The notes under the pieces: model-generated
What the model was told of the DNA's origin: nothing
Database searches by the model: none
Seen by the model: only the letters and a program-made list of their open reading frames with translations
Part shown: positions 1 through 9,229 of the stretch, in pieces
Position numbering within the stretch: position 1 is the stretch's first letter
How the letters are laid out: every line of letters starts with the position of its first letter
Translations under genes and position numbers: made by a program
NCBI RefSeq assembly: GCF_900184945.1
Contig: NZ_FXYF01000009.1
Span: 1 to 64,000 of the forward strand
Length of the DNA: 64,000 nucleotides
Source: Antarctobacter aquimaris
Lineage (GTDB): Bacteria > Pseudomonadota > Alphaproteobacteria > Rhodobacterales > Rhodobacteraceae
Reading direction: 5' to 3'

Positions 1-1
1 C

Positions 2-628
2 GGCGGTGACGATACGCTGATCGGCGGCGAAGGGAACGACACGGCCTTTGGCGGCGATGGCAACGACAATCTCTCCGGGGGCGACCAGAACGACGTGCTG
101 AACGCCAACGCGGGAGACGACACGATCTTGGGCGGTGCTGGGAATGATCTCCTCGTCGGCCAGGACGGCAGTGATTACCTCGACGGTGGCGCCAACGATG
201 ATGTGCTGGACGGCGGCAGCGGCGACGACGTGCTGGAAGGCGGCAGCGGGAACGACATCCTGCGCGGCCGCGACGGTGAGGACGACCTGGCCGGGGGGCT
301 GGGCCTGGATCTGCTGACCGGCGGACAGGGGGCGGACAGTTTCGTCTTTCGCGCGCTGAGCGAGACGGCGGCGGGTGCGGCCCGCGACCAGATCCTGGAT
401 TTCCAGCAGGGCCTCGACCTGATCATCGTCGCGGGCCTGAGCCCGGGGGTCTTCGAGTTCCGCGGCACCGCCGGTTTCGCACCTTCCGGCAACCCCGAGC
501 TGCGCCTCTTCGAGACGCCAACCGGATCGACCATCGTACAGATGGACGCCGACGGCAACGGCACCATTGATGCCGAGATCCGGGTGGCGAACGTCACCGG
601 GCTGACGGCGGAGGACTTCGTGCTGTAA
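2..628 (+). CDS. RTX-type calcium-binding secreted protein 1 (3' part only)
   Basis: The reading frame is open from base 2, so the gene starts upstream of the window; an internal ATG at 95 is not a credible start because it lies inside the repeats. The visible part begins with glycine/aspartate-rich nonapeptide repeats of the GGxGxDxLx type, which bind Ca2+ in parallel beta-roll structures. About 100 residues of C-terminal domain follow, ending in LTAEDFVL. An acidic residue followed by hydrophobic residues at the extreme C terminus, together with a D-x-D-G-N-G loop just before it, is typical of type I secretion (HlyB/HlyD/TolC) substrates with a serralysin-like C-terminal module. It is the first of five tandem paralogues. 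No transporter genes are in the window. The function of the missing N-terminal part is unknown. Confidence 0.9.
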   Translation, partial: GGDDTLIGGEGNDTAFGGDGNDNLSGGDQNDVLNANAGDDTILGGAGNDLLVGQDGSDYLDGGANDDVLDGGSGDDVLEGGSGNDILRGRDGEDDLAGGLGLDLLTGGQGADSFVFRALSETAAGAARDQILDFQQGLDLIIVAGLSPGVFEFRGTAGFAPSGNPELRLFETPTGSTIVQMDADGNGTIDAEIRVANVTGLTAEDFVL

Positions 629-724
629 GGCGCGCGGCGTGAATTGACCTCGCGCAAGGCGGCGGTGCTGCCTTGCCGCCATGATGGATCAATGGCCGCG
701 GCCAGCGGCCCGGAGGAGGATTCC

Positions 725-2146
725 ATGGCCAGTTTCACCATCACCGGCAGCAGCACCATCGGACGCACCCTGGCGGGGGGCGAAAGCGGCGTCATCGCCC
801 CGGCCAACGCCTCGCTGATCGTCCCGGGCGGGGTTGCCGTCCAGATGACCAACAGCACCAGCATCGTGGTCAACCACCTGCTGGTCAACGGCACGCTGAT
901 CGCTTCCGGCACCAGCACCGTAGACAAGGCCGTCACCTCGATCGGCAACTCCGCCAGCATCGGCATCGGCCCGGACGGCTATGTCGGCAGCGCCGCCGGC
1001 TACACCTTCGACCTCGGCGGCAGCGCCTTCGTGGACTTCACCAACGCCGGCACCGTGCTGTCGAACTCGAACGTGGCGGTGCGCATCGCGCCCAACGCCT
1101 CTTTCCTCAATGTCTTCTTCTCCAACAGCGGGACCATCCTTGGCGACACCGCGACCTGGCTCGACTCCGGCACCGCATCGGCCTGGCTGGTCAATTCTGG
1201 CATCATCCAGGGCCGGAACGGGGCGGGGATGCTGGCCAACACCGCCGGCACCTCGACCGGGACCTCGTATCTCAAGAACAGCGGGACCATCGCGGGCAAC
1301 ACGATCAGCTATGGCGGCGGCGACGGCGTCAACATCGTCTACAACGCCGGGACCATGCTGGGCACCGTGGACCTGGACGGCGGCCCCGACCGCTACGAGG
1401 GCGGCCCGGGCAGCGTGATCGGCCTGATCTCCGGCGAGGACGGCAACGACACGATCGCCGGCGGCGCGGCATCCGATTCGATCAGCGGGGGGGCCGACGC
1501 CGACACGCTGCTGGGCCGCGGCGGCGACGACGACATCGCCGGCGACGCGGGCAGCGACCTGCTGCTGGGAGGCGACGGCAACGACGCGATGGATGGCGGC
1601 ACCGAGGCCGACACCCTGAACGGCAACGCCGGCGACGACACCCTGCTGGGCAATGCGGGCGAGGACCTGCTCGTCGGCCAGGACGGGTCGGATTCGCTCG
1701 ACGGCGGGGCCGACAACGACACCATGGATGGCGGCGCGGGCAACGACATCCTCGAGGGCGGCAGCGGCAACGACATCTTGCGCGGCCGCGAAGGTGAGGA
1801 CGACCTGGCCGGCGGGCTGGGCCTGGACCTGCTGACCGGGGGACAGGGGGCCGACAGTTTCGTCTTCCGTGCGCTGAGCGAGACCGCGGTCGGTGCGCTG
1901 CGCGACCAGATCCTCGACTTCGAACAGGGGGTGGACCTCATCGTTGTGGCGGGCCTCAGCCCGGGCGTCTTCGAATTCCGCGGCACCGCGGCCTTCGCCC
2001 CTTCCGGCAACCCCGAGTTGCGCCTCTTCGAGACGCCCACCGGTTCGACCATCGTGCAGTTCGACGCCGACGGCAACGGCAGCATCGACGCCGAAATTCG
2101 CGTCGCCAACGTCACCGGGCTGACCGCCGAGGACTTCGTGTTGTAA
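725..2146 (+). CDS. RTX-type calcium-binding secreted protein 2
   Basis: 473 residues from the ATG at 725, chosen because a purine-rich GGAGGAGGA ribosome site sits directly upstream and the protein then begins MASFTITGSS, like its paralogues; an in-frame ATG at 644 lacks these features. Residues 1 to about 230 contain spaced N-x-G-T-I/V rungs (for example NAGTVL, NSGTIL, NSGIIQ), which suggest a right-handed beta-helix. Residues of about 235-370 are RTX nonapeptides. The last 100 residues are the shared secretion module ending EDFVL. There is no Sec signal peptide, as expected for type I export. The biological role (adhesin, surface layer or toxin) cannot be read from the sequence; no enzymatic domain is recognisable. 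Confidence 0.9.
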   Translation: MASFTITGSSTIGRTLAGGESGVIAPANASLIVPGGVAVQMTNSTSIVVNHLLVNGTLIASGTSTVDKAVTSIGNSASIGIGPDGYVGSAAGYTFDLGGSAFVDFTNAGTVLSNSNVAVRIAPNASFLNVFFSNSGTILGDTATWLDSGTASAWLVNSGIIQGRNGAGMLANTAGTSTGTSYLKNSGTIAGNTISYGGGDGVNIVYNAGTMLGTVDLDGGPDRYEGGPGSVIGLISGEDGNDTIAGGAASDSISGGADADTLLGRGGDDDIAGDAGSDLLLGGDGNDAMDGGTEADTLNGNAGDDTLLGNAGEDLLVGQDGSDSLDGGADNDTMDGGAGNDILEGGSGNDILRGREGEDDLAGGLGLDLLTGGQGADSFVFRALSETAVGALRDQILDFEQGVDLIVVAGLSPGVFEFRGTAAFAPSGNPELRLFETPTGSTIVQFDADGNGSIDAEIRVANVTGLTAEDFVL

Positions 2147-2265
2147 GCCGCATCCGGACAAGGGAAGAGCCACGCAGGGGATTACCCTGTTGCCTGCGCC
2201 CACGGTTCCGCTGTTAACTTTTTTCAGGGCGCAGGGCGCTCTCCATTTTCGAGAGGAAGCGTACA

Positions 2266-3717
2266 ATGGCAATTAATTTCATCACTGGCAGCGGCACACA
2301 GGTCAACGTCGCAAACGGGGACACGACATTTCTCTTGCCAGGACAGATCATCGCCAGCATCACCGACGGGGTGGAGCTGCAGACTGGCTTCAACTCGACG
2401 GATTTCCACAACCACGGCACCGTCATTGGCCAGATCAACGGCGTCGACGTGTTTGCGGGAAGCAGCGCCGTGGTCAACCATGGGACGATCGAGTCCCTCG
2501 GTGACGGGATCAACCTCAACCATCAGGCGGGATCGGGCACTCACCGCATTTACAACAACGGCGATATCATCGCCGAGCAGGAAGTGATCGACGTCGATTC
2601 CAGCTTTACCTACAGCTTGGTCGTGGTCAACAACGGCCTGATGCTCTCGAGGAATAGCGCACTCATCTCCTCGTTCGGCTCCGCGCTCAACGTGACGGTC
2701 CAGAACACCGGTGTGATGCAGGGACAGAACCTGAACCTGGATGCCAGCGTGAATGCCATCCTCAGCAACTCCGGGACCATCCAGACCACGGCCATCTTTG
2801 CCATTTCCGCAAGCACGGTGCGGATCAACAACTCGGGCCAGATCCTCGATACGGACGGCGCCGGGAGCGGCGTGGTGATCCGGACCTCGATCAACGCGGA
2901 CGTCTTGGTGAATTCGGGCCTGATCGTGGGCAACGTTGAACTGGAGTCCGGGGCCGACCTGTTCCAAAGCGCGGCCAGCGGCGTAGTTCAGGGCGTGGTT
3001 CTTGGCGGCGCCGGCAACGACACCTTGGCCGGCGGCGACAGCGCCGACACCCTGTCGGGCGATGGTAACGACGACCTGATCCTCGGCCGCGGAGGCGACG
3101 ACAGCCTGGACGGCGGCTTTGGCAACGACCTGATGCTGGGCGGCGCGGGCAACGACTCGATCACCGGTGGCGATGACAACGACACCATGAACGGCCAGGA
3201 CGGCGACGACACGTTGTTCGGCGACGGGGGCAACGACGCGATGACCGGCGGTGCGGGGGCCGACGAAATGCGTGGCGGCGCCGACAACGACACCATGAAC
3301 GGCCAGGATGGCGAGGACGTCCTGGAGGGCGAGTCTGGCGACGATATCCTGCGCGGCGGCAACGGCGACGACGCGCTGGCCGGGGGCCTCGGGTTCGACC
3401 TGCTGACCGGTGGCCAGGGGGCGGACAGTTTCGTCTTTCGTGCCCTGACCGAGACCGTGGCAGGAGCCAGCCGAGACCAGATCATGGACTTTCAGCAGGG
3501 GGTCGACATCATCGTGGTCGCGGGTCTGTCTCCGGGCGTGTTCGAATTCCGCGGGACGGCGGGTTTTGCCCCCTCCGGCAACCCCGAACTGCGGCTGTTC
3601 GAGACGGCGACCGGATCGACCATCGTGCAGTTCGACGCGGATGGAAACGGCTCCGTCGACGCCGAGATCCGCGTGGCCAACGTCACCGGGCTGACGGCGG
3701 AGGACTTCGTGCTCTGA
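2266..3717 (+). CDS. RTX-type calcium-binding secreted protein 3
   Basis: 483 residues starting MAINFITGSG behind a GAGAGGAAG ribosome site. The N-terminal half (about 1-240) has at least eight beta-helix-like rungs with N-H/N/S-G-x-I cores (NHGTVI, NHGTIE, NNGDII, NTGVMQ, NSGTIQ, NSGQIL). RTX repeats occupy about 245-385, including copies of a block containing ADNDTMNGQDG that is also found in proteins 4 and 5. The C-terminal module is nearly identical to those of the neighbours. The passenger half is clearly different in sequence from protein 2, so the paralogues vary N-terminally and stay fixed C-terminally. GC and codon use match the surroundings. Confidence 0.9.
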   Translation: MAINFITGSGTQVNVANGDTTFLLPGQIIASITDGVELQTGFNSTDFHNHGTVIGQINGVDVFAGSSAVVNHGTIESLGDGINLNHQAGSGTHRIYNNGDIIAEQEVIDVDSSFTYSLVVVNNGLMLSRNSALISSFGSALNVTVQNTGVMQGQNLNLDASVNAILSNSGTIQTTAIFAISASTVRINNSGQILDTDGAGSGVVIRTSINADVLVNSGLIVGNVELESGADLFQSAASGVVQGVVLGGAGNDTLAGGDSADTLSGDGNDDLILGRGGDDSLDGGFGNDLMLGGAGNDSITGGDDNDTMNGQDGDDTLFGDGGNDAMTGGAGADEMRGGADNDTMNGQDGEDVLEGESGDDILRGGNGDDALAGGLGFDLLTGGQGADSFVFRALTETVAGASRDQIMDFQQGVDIIVVAGLSPGVFEFRGTAGFAPSGNPELRLFETATGSTIVQFDADGNGSVDAEIRVANVTGLTAEDFVL

Positions 3718-3732
3718 GACCCCGCCGCAGAG

Positions 3733-3760
3733 GCGTCACGCCATCGGCAGGGCGTGACGC
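3733..3760 (+). terminator. hairpin downstream of RTX gene 3, possible terminator
   Basis: A perfect 10-bp stem GCGTCACGCC/GGCGTGACGC with an 8-nt loop starts 16 nt after the stop codon of RTX gene 3. There is no T-run after it, so it could equally be a 3'-end stabiliser. Confidence 0.4.
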
Positions 3761-3894
3761 GCGCCCTGCCCGTCGTGTTTGCGGCCCCGATGTCGACCCT
3801 GCGTTGTCCCGGAGTTTGGATGCCGCTTGCCGGACTGCGGGACCTGTGCGACCCTTGATCCGTACTGAAAATTGATCAAAAAGAGGGGACTTTC

Positions 3895-5415
3895 ATGCCC
3901 GTATTCGTGACTTCCGCCCTGTCGGCGGCCTCCAATACCTTCAACCTGACAACCAGCAACGACGTGGTGGTCACGGCCACCGGGTCCATCTTCGCAACCA
4001 GCGGCACCGCAATGACGACCGTGTCGACGGTGCCCGCCTTGCTGCGGGTCGCGATCCATGGCTTTGTCGGAGGAACGTCCGGGATCAATTTGGCTTCGAT
4101 GGGGACCGGCGAAACCCGGATCTTTATCGGCGAGACAGGTGTGGTCCTTGGGACGGCTGGAACTGCCATCAACGGAATCAATGGGTTAACGACCCTGGTG
4201 AACCACGGCACCATCGTCGGCAGCTTCAATGGCGTGAATTGGAACCTGCCTGACGCCGCTGCCTCGTTCTCGTTCGTGAACCACGGCGACATCACCGGAT
4301 ACGGCAATCATGGCGTGGAGGCCAACCTCACCGGGCGCGGCACCAACTACGGCACCATCACAGGGCCCCAGGCCGTCGACATCTTCCGCTCTGATGACCC
4401 GACCAGCCCGGTGATCTTCACCAATTACGGCACCCTGAACGGACTTGGCGGCATCGCTATCGACGGCGACAGCGGCAACCCCGACATCATTGGCAACTTC
4501 GGGTCGGTGAACGGCAACATCGACCTGCAGGACGGCAACAACGTGGTCAACAATCACGGCACCCTGAACGGCGATATCCAGGTCCAGGCCGGCAACGACA
4601 CCGTGGCCAACTCCGGCGCGATCTTCGGGAACGTCAACCTGAACCTCGGCACCGACCGGTACGAGGGGCTGGGCGCCGGGTTCGTCAGCGGCACGGTCCT
4701 TGGCGGGGACGGCGATGACACCTTGGCCGGCGGCGAGACCGCCGACAGGCTGAACGGCGGCAACGACAACGATCTGATCATCGGGCGCGGCGGCGACGAC
4801 GTGCTGACCGGCGAGGCGGGCAACGACGTCATCCTGGGCGGCGCGGGCAACGACTCGATGATCGGCGGCGCCGACAACGACACGATGAACGGTCAGGATG
4901 GCGACGACACCCTGCTGGGCGATACCGGCAACGATGCCATGACTGGCGGCGCCGGGGCGGACGAGATGCGCGGCGGTGCGGACAACGACACGATGAACGG
5001 CCAGGACGGCGAAGACCTGCTGGAGGGCGATGCCGGCAACGACATCCTGCGCGGCGGCAACGACGACGACGCCTTGGCGGGGGGCCTCGGGTTCGACTTG
5101 CTGACCGGCGGCCAGGGGGCGGACAGTTTCGTGTTCCGGGCCCTGACAGAGACGGTGGCGGGCGCGAGCCGCGACCAGATCCTCGATTTCCAGCAGGGCC
5201 AGGACATCATCGTGGTGGCAGGCCTGTCGCCGGGTGTGTTCGAATTCCGCGGCACGGCGGCTTTCGCCCCCTCCGGCAATCCCGAGCTGCGGCTGTTCGA
5301 GACCGCGACCGGATCGACCATCGTGCAGTTTGACGCAGACGGAAACGGCTCAATCGACGCCGAGATCCGGGTGGCCGGCGTCACCGGACTGACGGCGGAC
5401 GATTTCGTGCTTTAG
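3895..5415 (+). CDS. RTX-type calcium-binding secreted protein 4
   Basis: 506 residues, start MPVFVTSALS behind an AAAGAGGGGA ribosome site. About 1-260 is a beta-helix-like passenger (NHGTIV, NHGDIT, NYGTIT, NYGTLN, NHGTLN). It is followed by RTX repeats of about 270-410, in which the ADNDTMNGQDG block occurs twice, and then the common C-terminal module ending ADDFVL. The C-terminal 200 residues differ from protein 3 at only a handful of positions, which points to recent duplication or gene conversion of that part. The protein is probably released to, or displayed at, the cell surface in a Ca2+-dependent fold. Confidence 0.9.
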   Translation: MPVFVTSALSAASNTFNLTTSNDVVVTATGSIFATSGTAMTTVSTVPALLRVAIHGFVGGTSGINLASMGTGETRIFIGETGVVLGTAGTAINGINGLTTLVNHGTIVGSFNGVNWNLPDAAASFSFVNHGDITGYGNHGVEANLTGRGTNYGTITGPQAVDIFRSDDPTSPVIFTNYGTLNGLGGIAIDGDSGNPDIIGNFGSVNGNIDLQDGNNVVNNHGTLNGDIQVQAGNDTVANSGAIFGNVNLNLGTDRYEGLGAGFVSGTVLGGDGDDTLAGGETADRLNGGNDNDLIIGRGGDDVLTGEAGNDVILGGAGNDSMIGGADNDTMNGQDGDDTLLGDTGNDAMTGGAGADEMRGGADNDTMNGQDGEDLLEGDAGNDILRGGNDDDALAGGLGFDLLTGGQGADSFVFRALTETVAGASRDQILDFQQGQDIIVVAGLSPGVFEFRGTAAFAPSGNPELRLFETATGSTIVQFDADGNGSIDAEIRVAGVTGLTADDFVL

Positions 5416-5488
5416 GGTCCGGGAAATCAGATCGGCAAGGCCGGGACTGCATCGGCCCGCCCGGCCGCCCTGCGCGGCCAGATGACCC

Positions 5489-5518
5489 AAAGCGCCCCCC
5501 TTTCGGGGGCGTTTCCTT
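5489..5518 (+). terminator. rho-independent terminator after RTX gene 4
   Basis: The stem CGCCCCC/GGGGGCG (extended by flanking A-T and G-T pairs) with a 5-nt loop is followed by TTTCCTTT. It lies 74 bases after the stop of RTX gene 4 and separates genes 1-4 from gene 5 transcriptionally. Confidence 0.75.
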
Positions 5519-5612
5519 TGCGGACGCGCGTCTCCGCAGCAGCCGACCGTCGCGCGGTGAGTTGCAAGGCCAGGGCAATTAATCCTTGAAAAAAAACTGA
5601 GCGTCCCGAAGG

Positions 5613-5627
5613 TTAACGCAGCGTTAA
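5613..5627. promoter_or_regulatory. CtrA-type box (TTAA-N7-TTAA) upstream of RTX gene 5
   Basis: A perfect inverted repeat TTAACGC-A-GCGTTAA lies 58-44 bases ahead of the start codon at 5671. It also reads TTAA-N7-TTAA on both strands, which is the binding consensus of the alphaproteobacterial response regulator CtrA. No equivalent is seen before RTX genes 2-4. The match is by eye only. Confidence 0.5.
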
Positions 5628-5670
5628 TACAATGCCGGCGTTGCGCCAGACCAAATCGGAGATTTCAATC

Positions 5671-7890
5671 ATGGCTTTTACCGTCATCAGCAGCGGAACC
5701 ACGACGCAGAACGTCGGCAACACCGATTTCTTCACCCTCACCGCGGGCGGCACGCTCAGCAGCTCTTCCGATGCCATTTTCTTCATCGACGCCAGCTATA
5801 CCGCTGCCACGGTCAACATCCTCGGGTCCGTCATCGCCGCCAACATCGGTGTGAACGCTTTCGCCCTTCTGGATGATGTCGGAGGGGCAAACAACATCAC
5901 CGTGCGGGTCGGAAAGGACGGCAGCGTCCTGGCGGACGCTTTCGGCGTCGCTTTCCAGGATGGCGATGGCAACAAAGTCCTGAACGAGGGCACGATCCAC
6001 GGCACCACCAGCGGCGTTTTTTTCGATGGCGGCTCCACCAATGCGTATGTGGAAAATCACGGGCACATCGCCGGCGTGACAGGGAACGGGATCTTTGCCA
6101 ACGGTTCGGGCACCCACATCCTGAACTCCGGCGCGATCAGCGGCGACGGCGAAGTTGCGACAAGTGCTGCCGTCTATGTGAGCAACAGCGTCCTGGACAA
6201 CAGCGGCACCCTGTCGTCCGAAGGGGGCCAGACGGTCGTTTTCGTCTCGGGCACCAATGTCTTCACCAATTCCGGCACCGTCCTTGGCGACGTCGTCTAC
6301 CAGGCCGGGATGGGCAGGCTGGCCAATTCGGGCAGCGGCGTCATCACCGGGCAGGTCGAGATCGTCGGCGGCGGTGGCGACAGGATCACCAACGCAGGTC
6401 TGATTGGCAACGGCGTCCAGCTTGGCGCGACCGCATTCGGCAGCACCCTGTCGAATTCCGGGCGGATCGAGTCCACGGCCTATGGCATCCAGCTCCTGCC
6501 GGGCGCTGACTCCGTGACCCTTGGCAACGACGGCGTGATCGCCGCGCCGTCAACCGGAATCCTGAGCGACGGCCTGAACACGTCGGTCACCAATACGGGC
6601 AAGATAGACCTAGGTCGCTTGGGGTATGCGGTCTACCTGGCCAATTCAGGCGCAACCCTGATCAACAGCGGCACCCTGACCGCAGAGTACGCGGTCACCT
6701 TTCTGGCGCCGGGCCGCGTGATCAACTCCGGCGAAATCCATGGTGCACTCTCCGGTCTGCAACTCTTCTCTTACATCAACCCCTCGCCCGCGATGGTGAT
6801 CAACAATACAGGCACGATCAGCGGCGGCAGCAGAGCGGCTGTCGACTCCTTCGTCGATGCCCTCACCCCGCTGGTGGTACGCAACACCGGGACGCTGACC
6901 TCGGATCAGTCCGCAGCGGTCTCGAACTTCTACGACTCCGCCCTCAGCCTGTTCAACTCGGGCGTCATCATCGGCGGCGCCGGGGTCGCACTGACCACCG
7001 GCGCCACCAAGGTCGACCGCGTGACCAACCTCGGCAGCATCGAGGGCAACGTCCTGCTGGCCGGCGGGAACGACGTCATGGTGAACGGCGGCACTGTGAT
7101 CGGGGAGGTCAACCTGGGGGCGGACAACGACCTGTTCCGCGCCACCGGCGACGGGGTCGTGACAGGGCGGGTGATCGGGGAGATCGGCAACGACTCCCTG
7201 ATCGGCGCCAACGGCGACGACAATTTCGCCGGGTTCGCCGGTGAGGACCTGCTGGTCGGGCACGGTGGCGACGACACGCTGTTCGGCGGTGTCAACAACG
7301 ACACGCTCATTGGCGGCGCCGGGAACGACAGCCTTATCAGTGGCACGCAGGACGACGTGCTGAACGGCCAGGACGGCGACGACACCCTGCTGGGCGACGG
7401 GGGCAACGATGCCATGACCGGCGGCGCCGGGTCGGACGCGATGTTCGGCGGAGCCGACAACGACACCCTGAACGGGCAGGACGGCGAAGACCTGCTGGAA
7501 GGCGAGGCTGGCAACGACATCCTGCGCGGCGGCAACGGCGACGATGCGCTGGCGGGGGGCGAGGGCTTTGACCTGCTGACCGGCGGACAGGGCGCGGACA
7601 GTTTCGTCTTTCGCTCGTTCCTGGACACCGCGGTGGGCGCAACACGTGATCAGATCCTCGACTTCGAACAGGGCGCCGACATCATCGTGGTGGCGGGCCT
7701 GCATCCGGGTGTCTTCGAGTTCCGCGGCACCAGCGCCTTTGCCCCCTCCGGCAACCCGGAACTGCGCCTGTTCGAGACGGCCACCGGCTCGACCATCGTG
7801 CAGTTCGACCTGGATGGAAACGGCACCGTCGACGCCGAGATCCGGGTGGCCAATGTCATCGGTCTGACGGCGACGGATTTCGTGCTGTAA
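5671..7890 (+). CDS. RTX-type calcium-binding secreted protein 5 (largest paralogue)
   Basis: 739 residues from ATG 5671 (MAFTVISSG), preferred over an in-frame ATG at 5632 because the N terminus then matches the paralogues and a GGAG lies upstream. The passenger (about 1-500) is twice as long as in the others, with around fifteen beta-helix-like rungs (NSGAIS, NSGTVL, NAGLIG, NSGRIE, NTGKID, NSGTLT, NTGTIS and others). RTX repeats span about 505-640. The C-terminal secretion module ends TATDFVL and is the most diverged of the five. The gene has its own upstream region with a terminator and a CtrA-like box, so it is probably a separate transcription unit. Confidence 0.9.
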   Translation: MAFTVISSGTTTQNVGNTDFFTLTAGGTLSSSSDAIFFIDASYTAATVNILGSVIAANIGVNAFALLDDVGGANNITVRVGKDGSVLADAFGVAFQDGDGNKVLNEGTIHGTTSGVFFDGGSTNAYVENHGHIAGVTGNGIFANGSGTHILNSGAISGDGEVATSAAVYVSNSVLDNSGTLSSEGGQTVVFVSGTNVFTNSGTVLGDVVYQAGMGRLANSGSGVITGQVEIVGGGGDRITNAGLIGNGVQLGATAFGSTLSNSGRIESTAYGIQLLPGADSVTLGNDGVIAAPSTGILSDGLNTSVTNTGKIDLGRLGYAVYLANSGATLINSGTLTAEYAVTFLAPGRVINSGEIHGALSGLQLFSYINPSPAMVINNTGTISGGSRAAVDSFVDALTPLVVRNTGTLTSDQSAAVSNFYDSALSLFNSGVIIGGAGVALTTGATKVDRVTNLGSIEGNVLLAGGNDVMVNGGTVIGEVNLGADNDLFRATGDGVVTGRVIGEIGNDSLIGANGDDNFAGFAGEDLLVGHGGDDTLFGGVNNDTLIGGAGNDSLISGTQDDVLNGQDGDDTLLGDGGNDAMTGGAGSDAMFGGADNDTLNGQDGEDLLEGEAGNDILRGGNGDDALAGGEGFDLLTGGQGADSFVFRSFLDTAVGATRDQILDFEQGADIIVVAGLHPGVFEFRGTSAFAPSGNPELRLFETATGSTIVQFDLDGNGTVDAEIRVANVIGLTATDFVL

Positions 7891-7958
7891 GGATTGGCGA
7901 CATCCGGAAGGCGCTGCGTACGGCCTGTCCGTCGGCGAGACGCCCCTTGGTTGCCGGG

Positions 7959-8663
7959 TCAAGTCGCCTGTTCGAGCCGCTCGATCCGCCCCAGCAGGTT
8001 CCTGACGTTGGAAACATGCCAGCGCCTGCCGCGGCGGGTCCGGATGCCGCGCGCGTTCAGCTGCTCCGCCAAGGCGCGCAGGGTGGTGTGGCCCTCGGCA
8101 CGGATCGCCTCGATGACTGGACGCAGGTCCTCGGCGAAATGATCGGCGTTGCGGCAGACAGTCTGCTGCAGTGCCGTACCGCCCTTGCCGGCCCGTTTGA
8201 GCGCCGCTGCCCCGTTGGGGTTGCCAAGCTTCACCCCTCGGGCCTTGGCCGCCGCCAGCGCCTCTTTTGTGCGTTTCGAGATCGCCTCGCGCTCGGCCTG
8301 GGCGACGAGTGCCATGATGCCGACGGTCAGGTCGTTGGCCTCGGGCATGTCGCAGGCGAGGAAGGAAACCCCACTGCCCTGCAGGGTGAGCAGGAAGGCG
8401 GCGTTGCGGCTGAGCCTGTCAAGCTTGGCGATCACCAGCGTGGCGCCGGTCAGGCGGGCCAGCGTTAGGGCCTTCTCCAGTTCCGGGCGGTCGTTCCTGC
8501 CGCCGCTCTCGACCTCGGTGAAGCGTGCCAAAACCTCGGCACGGCGCGAGGCCGCGAAGGTGTCGATGGCGGTGCGCTGCGCCTCAAGGCCGAGGCCGGA
8601 GCGTCCCTGCCGCGCGGTCGAGACGCGCTCGTAGGCGATGATCCTGGCCGGTCCCATGTCCAC
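7959..8663 (-). CDS. serine recombinase / resolvase family protein
   Basis: 234 residues. The N-terminal catalytic domain of the resolvase/invertase family is recognisable: the nucleophile region YERVST with Ser15, the block KLDRLSRNAAFLL, and the helix with AQAEREAISKRTKEAL. The C-terminal part (about 170-225) is a helix-turn-helix DNA-binding region (TTLRALAEQLNARGIRTRRGRRW). The length is near the usual 180-230 of small serine recombinases. It reads toward the RTX cluster and lies between that cluster and a scrap of prophage, so it may have helped to shape this boundary. No res site could be defined in the 70 bases upstream. Confidence 0.85.
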   Translation of the reverse strand: MDMGPARIIAYERVSTARQGRSGLGLEAQRTAIDTFAASRRAEVLARFTEVESGGRNDRPELEKALTLARLTGATLVIAKLDRLSRNAAFLLTLQGSGVSFLACDMPEANDLTVGIMALVAQAEREAISKRTKEALAAAKARGVKLGNPNGAAALKRAGKGGTALQQTVCRNADHFAEDLRPVIEAIRAEGHTTLRALAEQLNARGIRTRRGRRWHVSNVRNLLGRIERLEQAT

Positions 8664-8734
8664 ACCTGCGCAACCTTCGTTTGGCAGGTTTGTACATCGG
8701 ATCAGGGAGTTAGTGTAGTCGGCAGAGGCCTCGC

Positions 8735-9229
8735 TCAGTCGTCTTTCCCGGGCAGGGTCAGGCTCTTGACGTGCTCGATCGGGGCGTCACCCGTATCGTC
8801 GCCCGGGTTGACGATGGTGCGCAGAATGATCGTCGTCGGCCGATCCGGATCGGTCGTGGCATTGTGCGCAACACGGGTCCGCGCCACCGGCGTCAGGCCA
8901 AGCTCGGACATGAAGCGGCCCATGAGCTCCAGCTGCTTGTTGGCGACCGTCAGCCAGGGCGATTGCTGGACATAACCGCTGGGTGACTTGAGCAGGGCCG
9001 GCGTCTCCTTCAGCCGCTCCTCGGCCTCGACCCAGCGCCCATAGGCCTGGCAATAGGCCGCCAACGCGGCCCGGTCCGCCAGCGTCAGCAGACCCGCCTC
9101 GACCATCGGCGTGGCCAGCCGCCGCCACTCCTTGCGCGCCACGTCCGAGAGATGGTCAGGGCAGCGCGGCAGCGCCGAGAGGCGTGTCTTCGCCAGCGTG
9201 TGCGGCTTCGGCTTGTGTTTCCTGGCCAT
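8735..9229 (-). CDS. phage terminase small subunit, P27 family
   Basis: 164 residues from the ATG at 9229 (MARKHKPKPHTL). The start is chosen because it overlaps the stop of the preceding DUF7220 gene in an ATGA junction; the frame upstream is not phage-like. P27-type features are a basic N terminus, the block PDHLSDVARKEWRRLATPM and the helical core ADRAALAAYCQAYGRW. The small subunit recognises phage DNA for packaging. The large terminase subunit normally encoded next is missing: the neighbouring gene is the resolvase, so packaging from this copy is not possible. Confidence 0.85.
   Translation of the reverse strand: MARKHKPKPHTLAKTRLSALPRCPDHLSDVARKEWRRLATPMVEAGLLTLADRAALAAYCQAYGRWVEAEERLKETPALLKSPSGYVQQSPWLTVANKQLELMGRFMSELGLTPVARTRVAHNATTDPDRPTTIILRTIVNPGDDTGDAPIEHVKSLTLPGKDD

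Noticed and set aside
689-2272. Long minus-strand open frame (527 codons) opposite RTX gene 2
   Set aside because: It mirrors the Gly/Asp repeats of the plus-strand gene, has a low-complexity composition of Val/Ala/Arg and no ribosome site; similar mirror frames occur opposite every RTX gene.
8664-8734. A res or att site upstream of the small serine recombinase
   Set aside because: Short TTTGTACA-like elements are present, but no paired inverted repeats of the usual spacing could be defined by eye.
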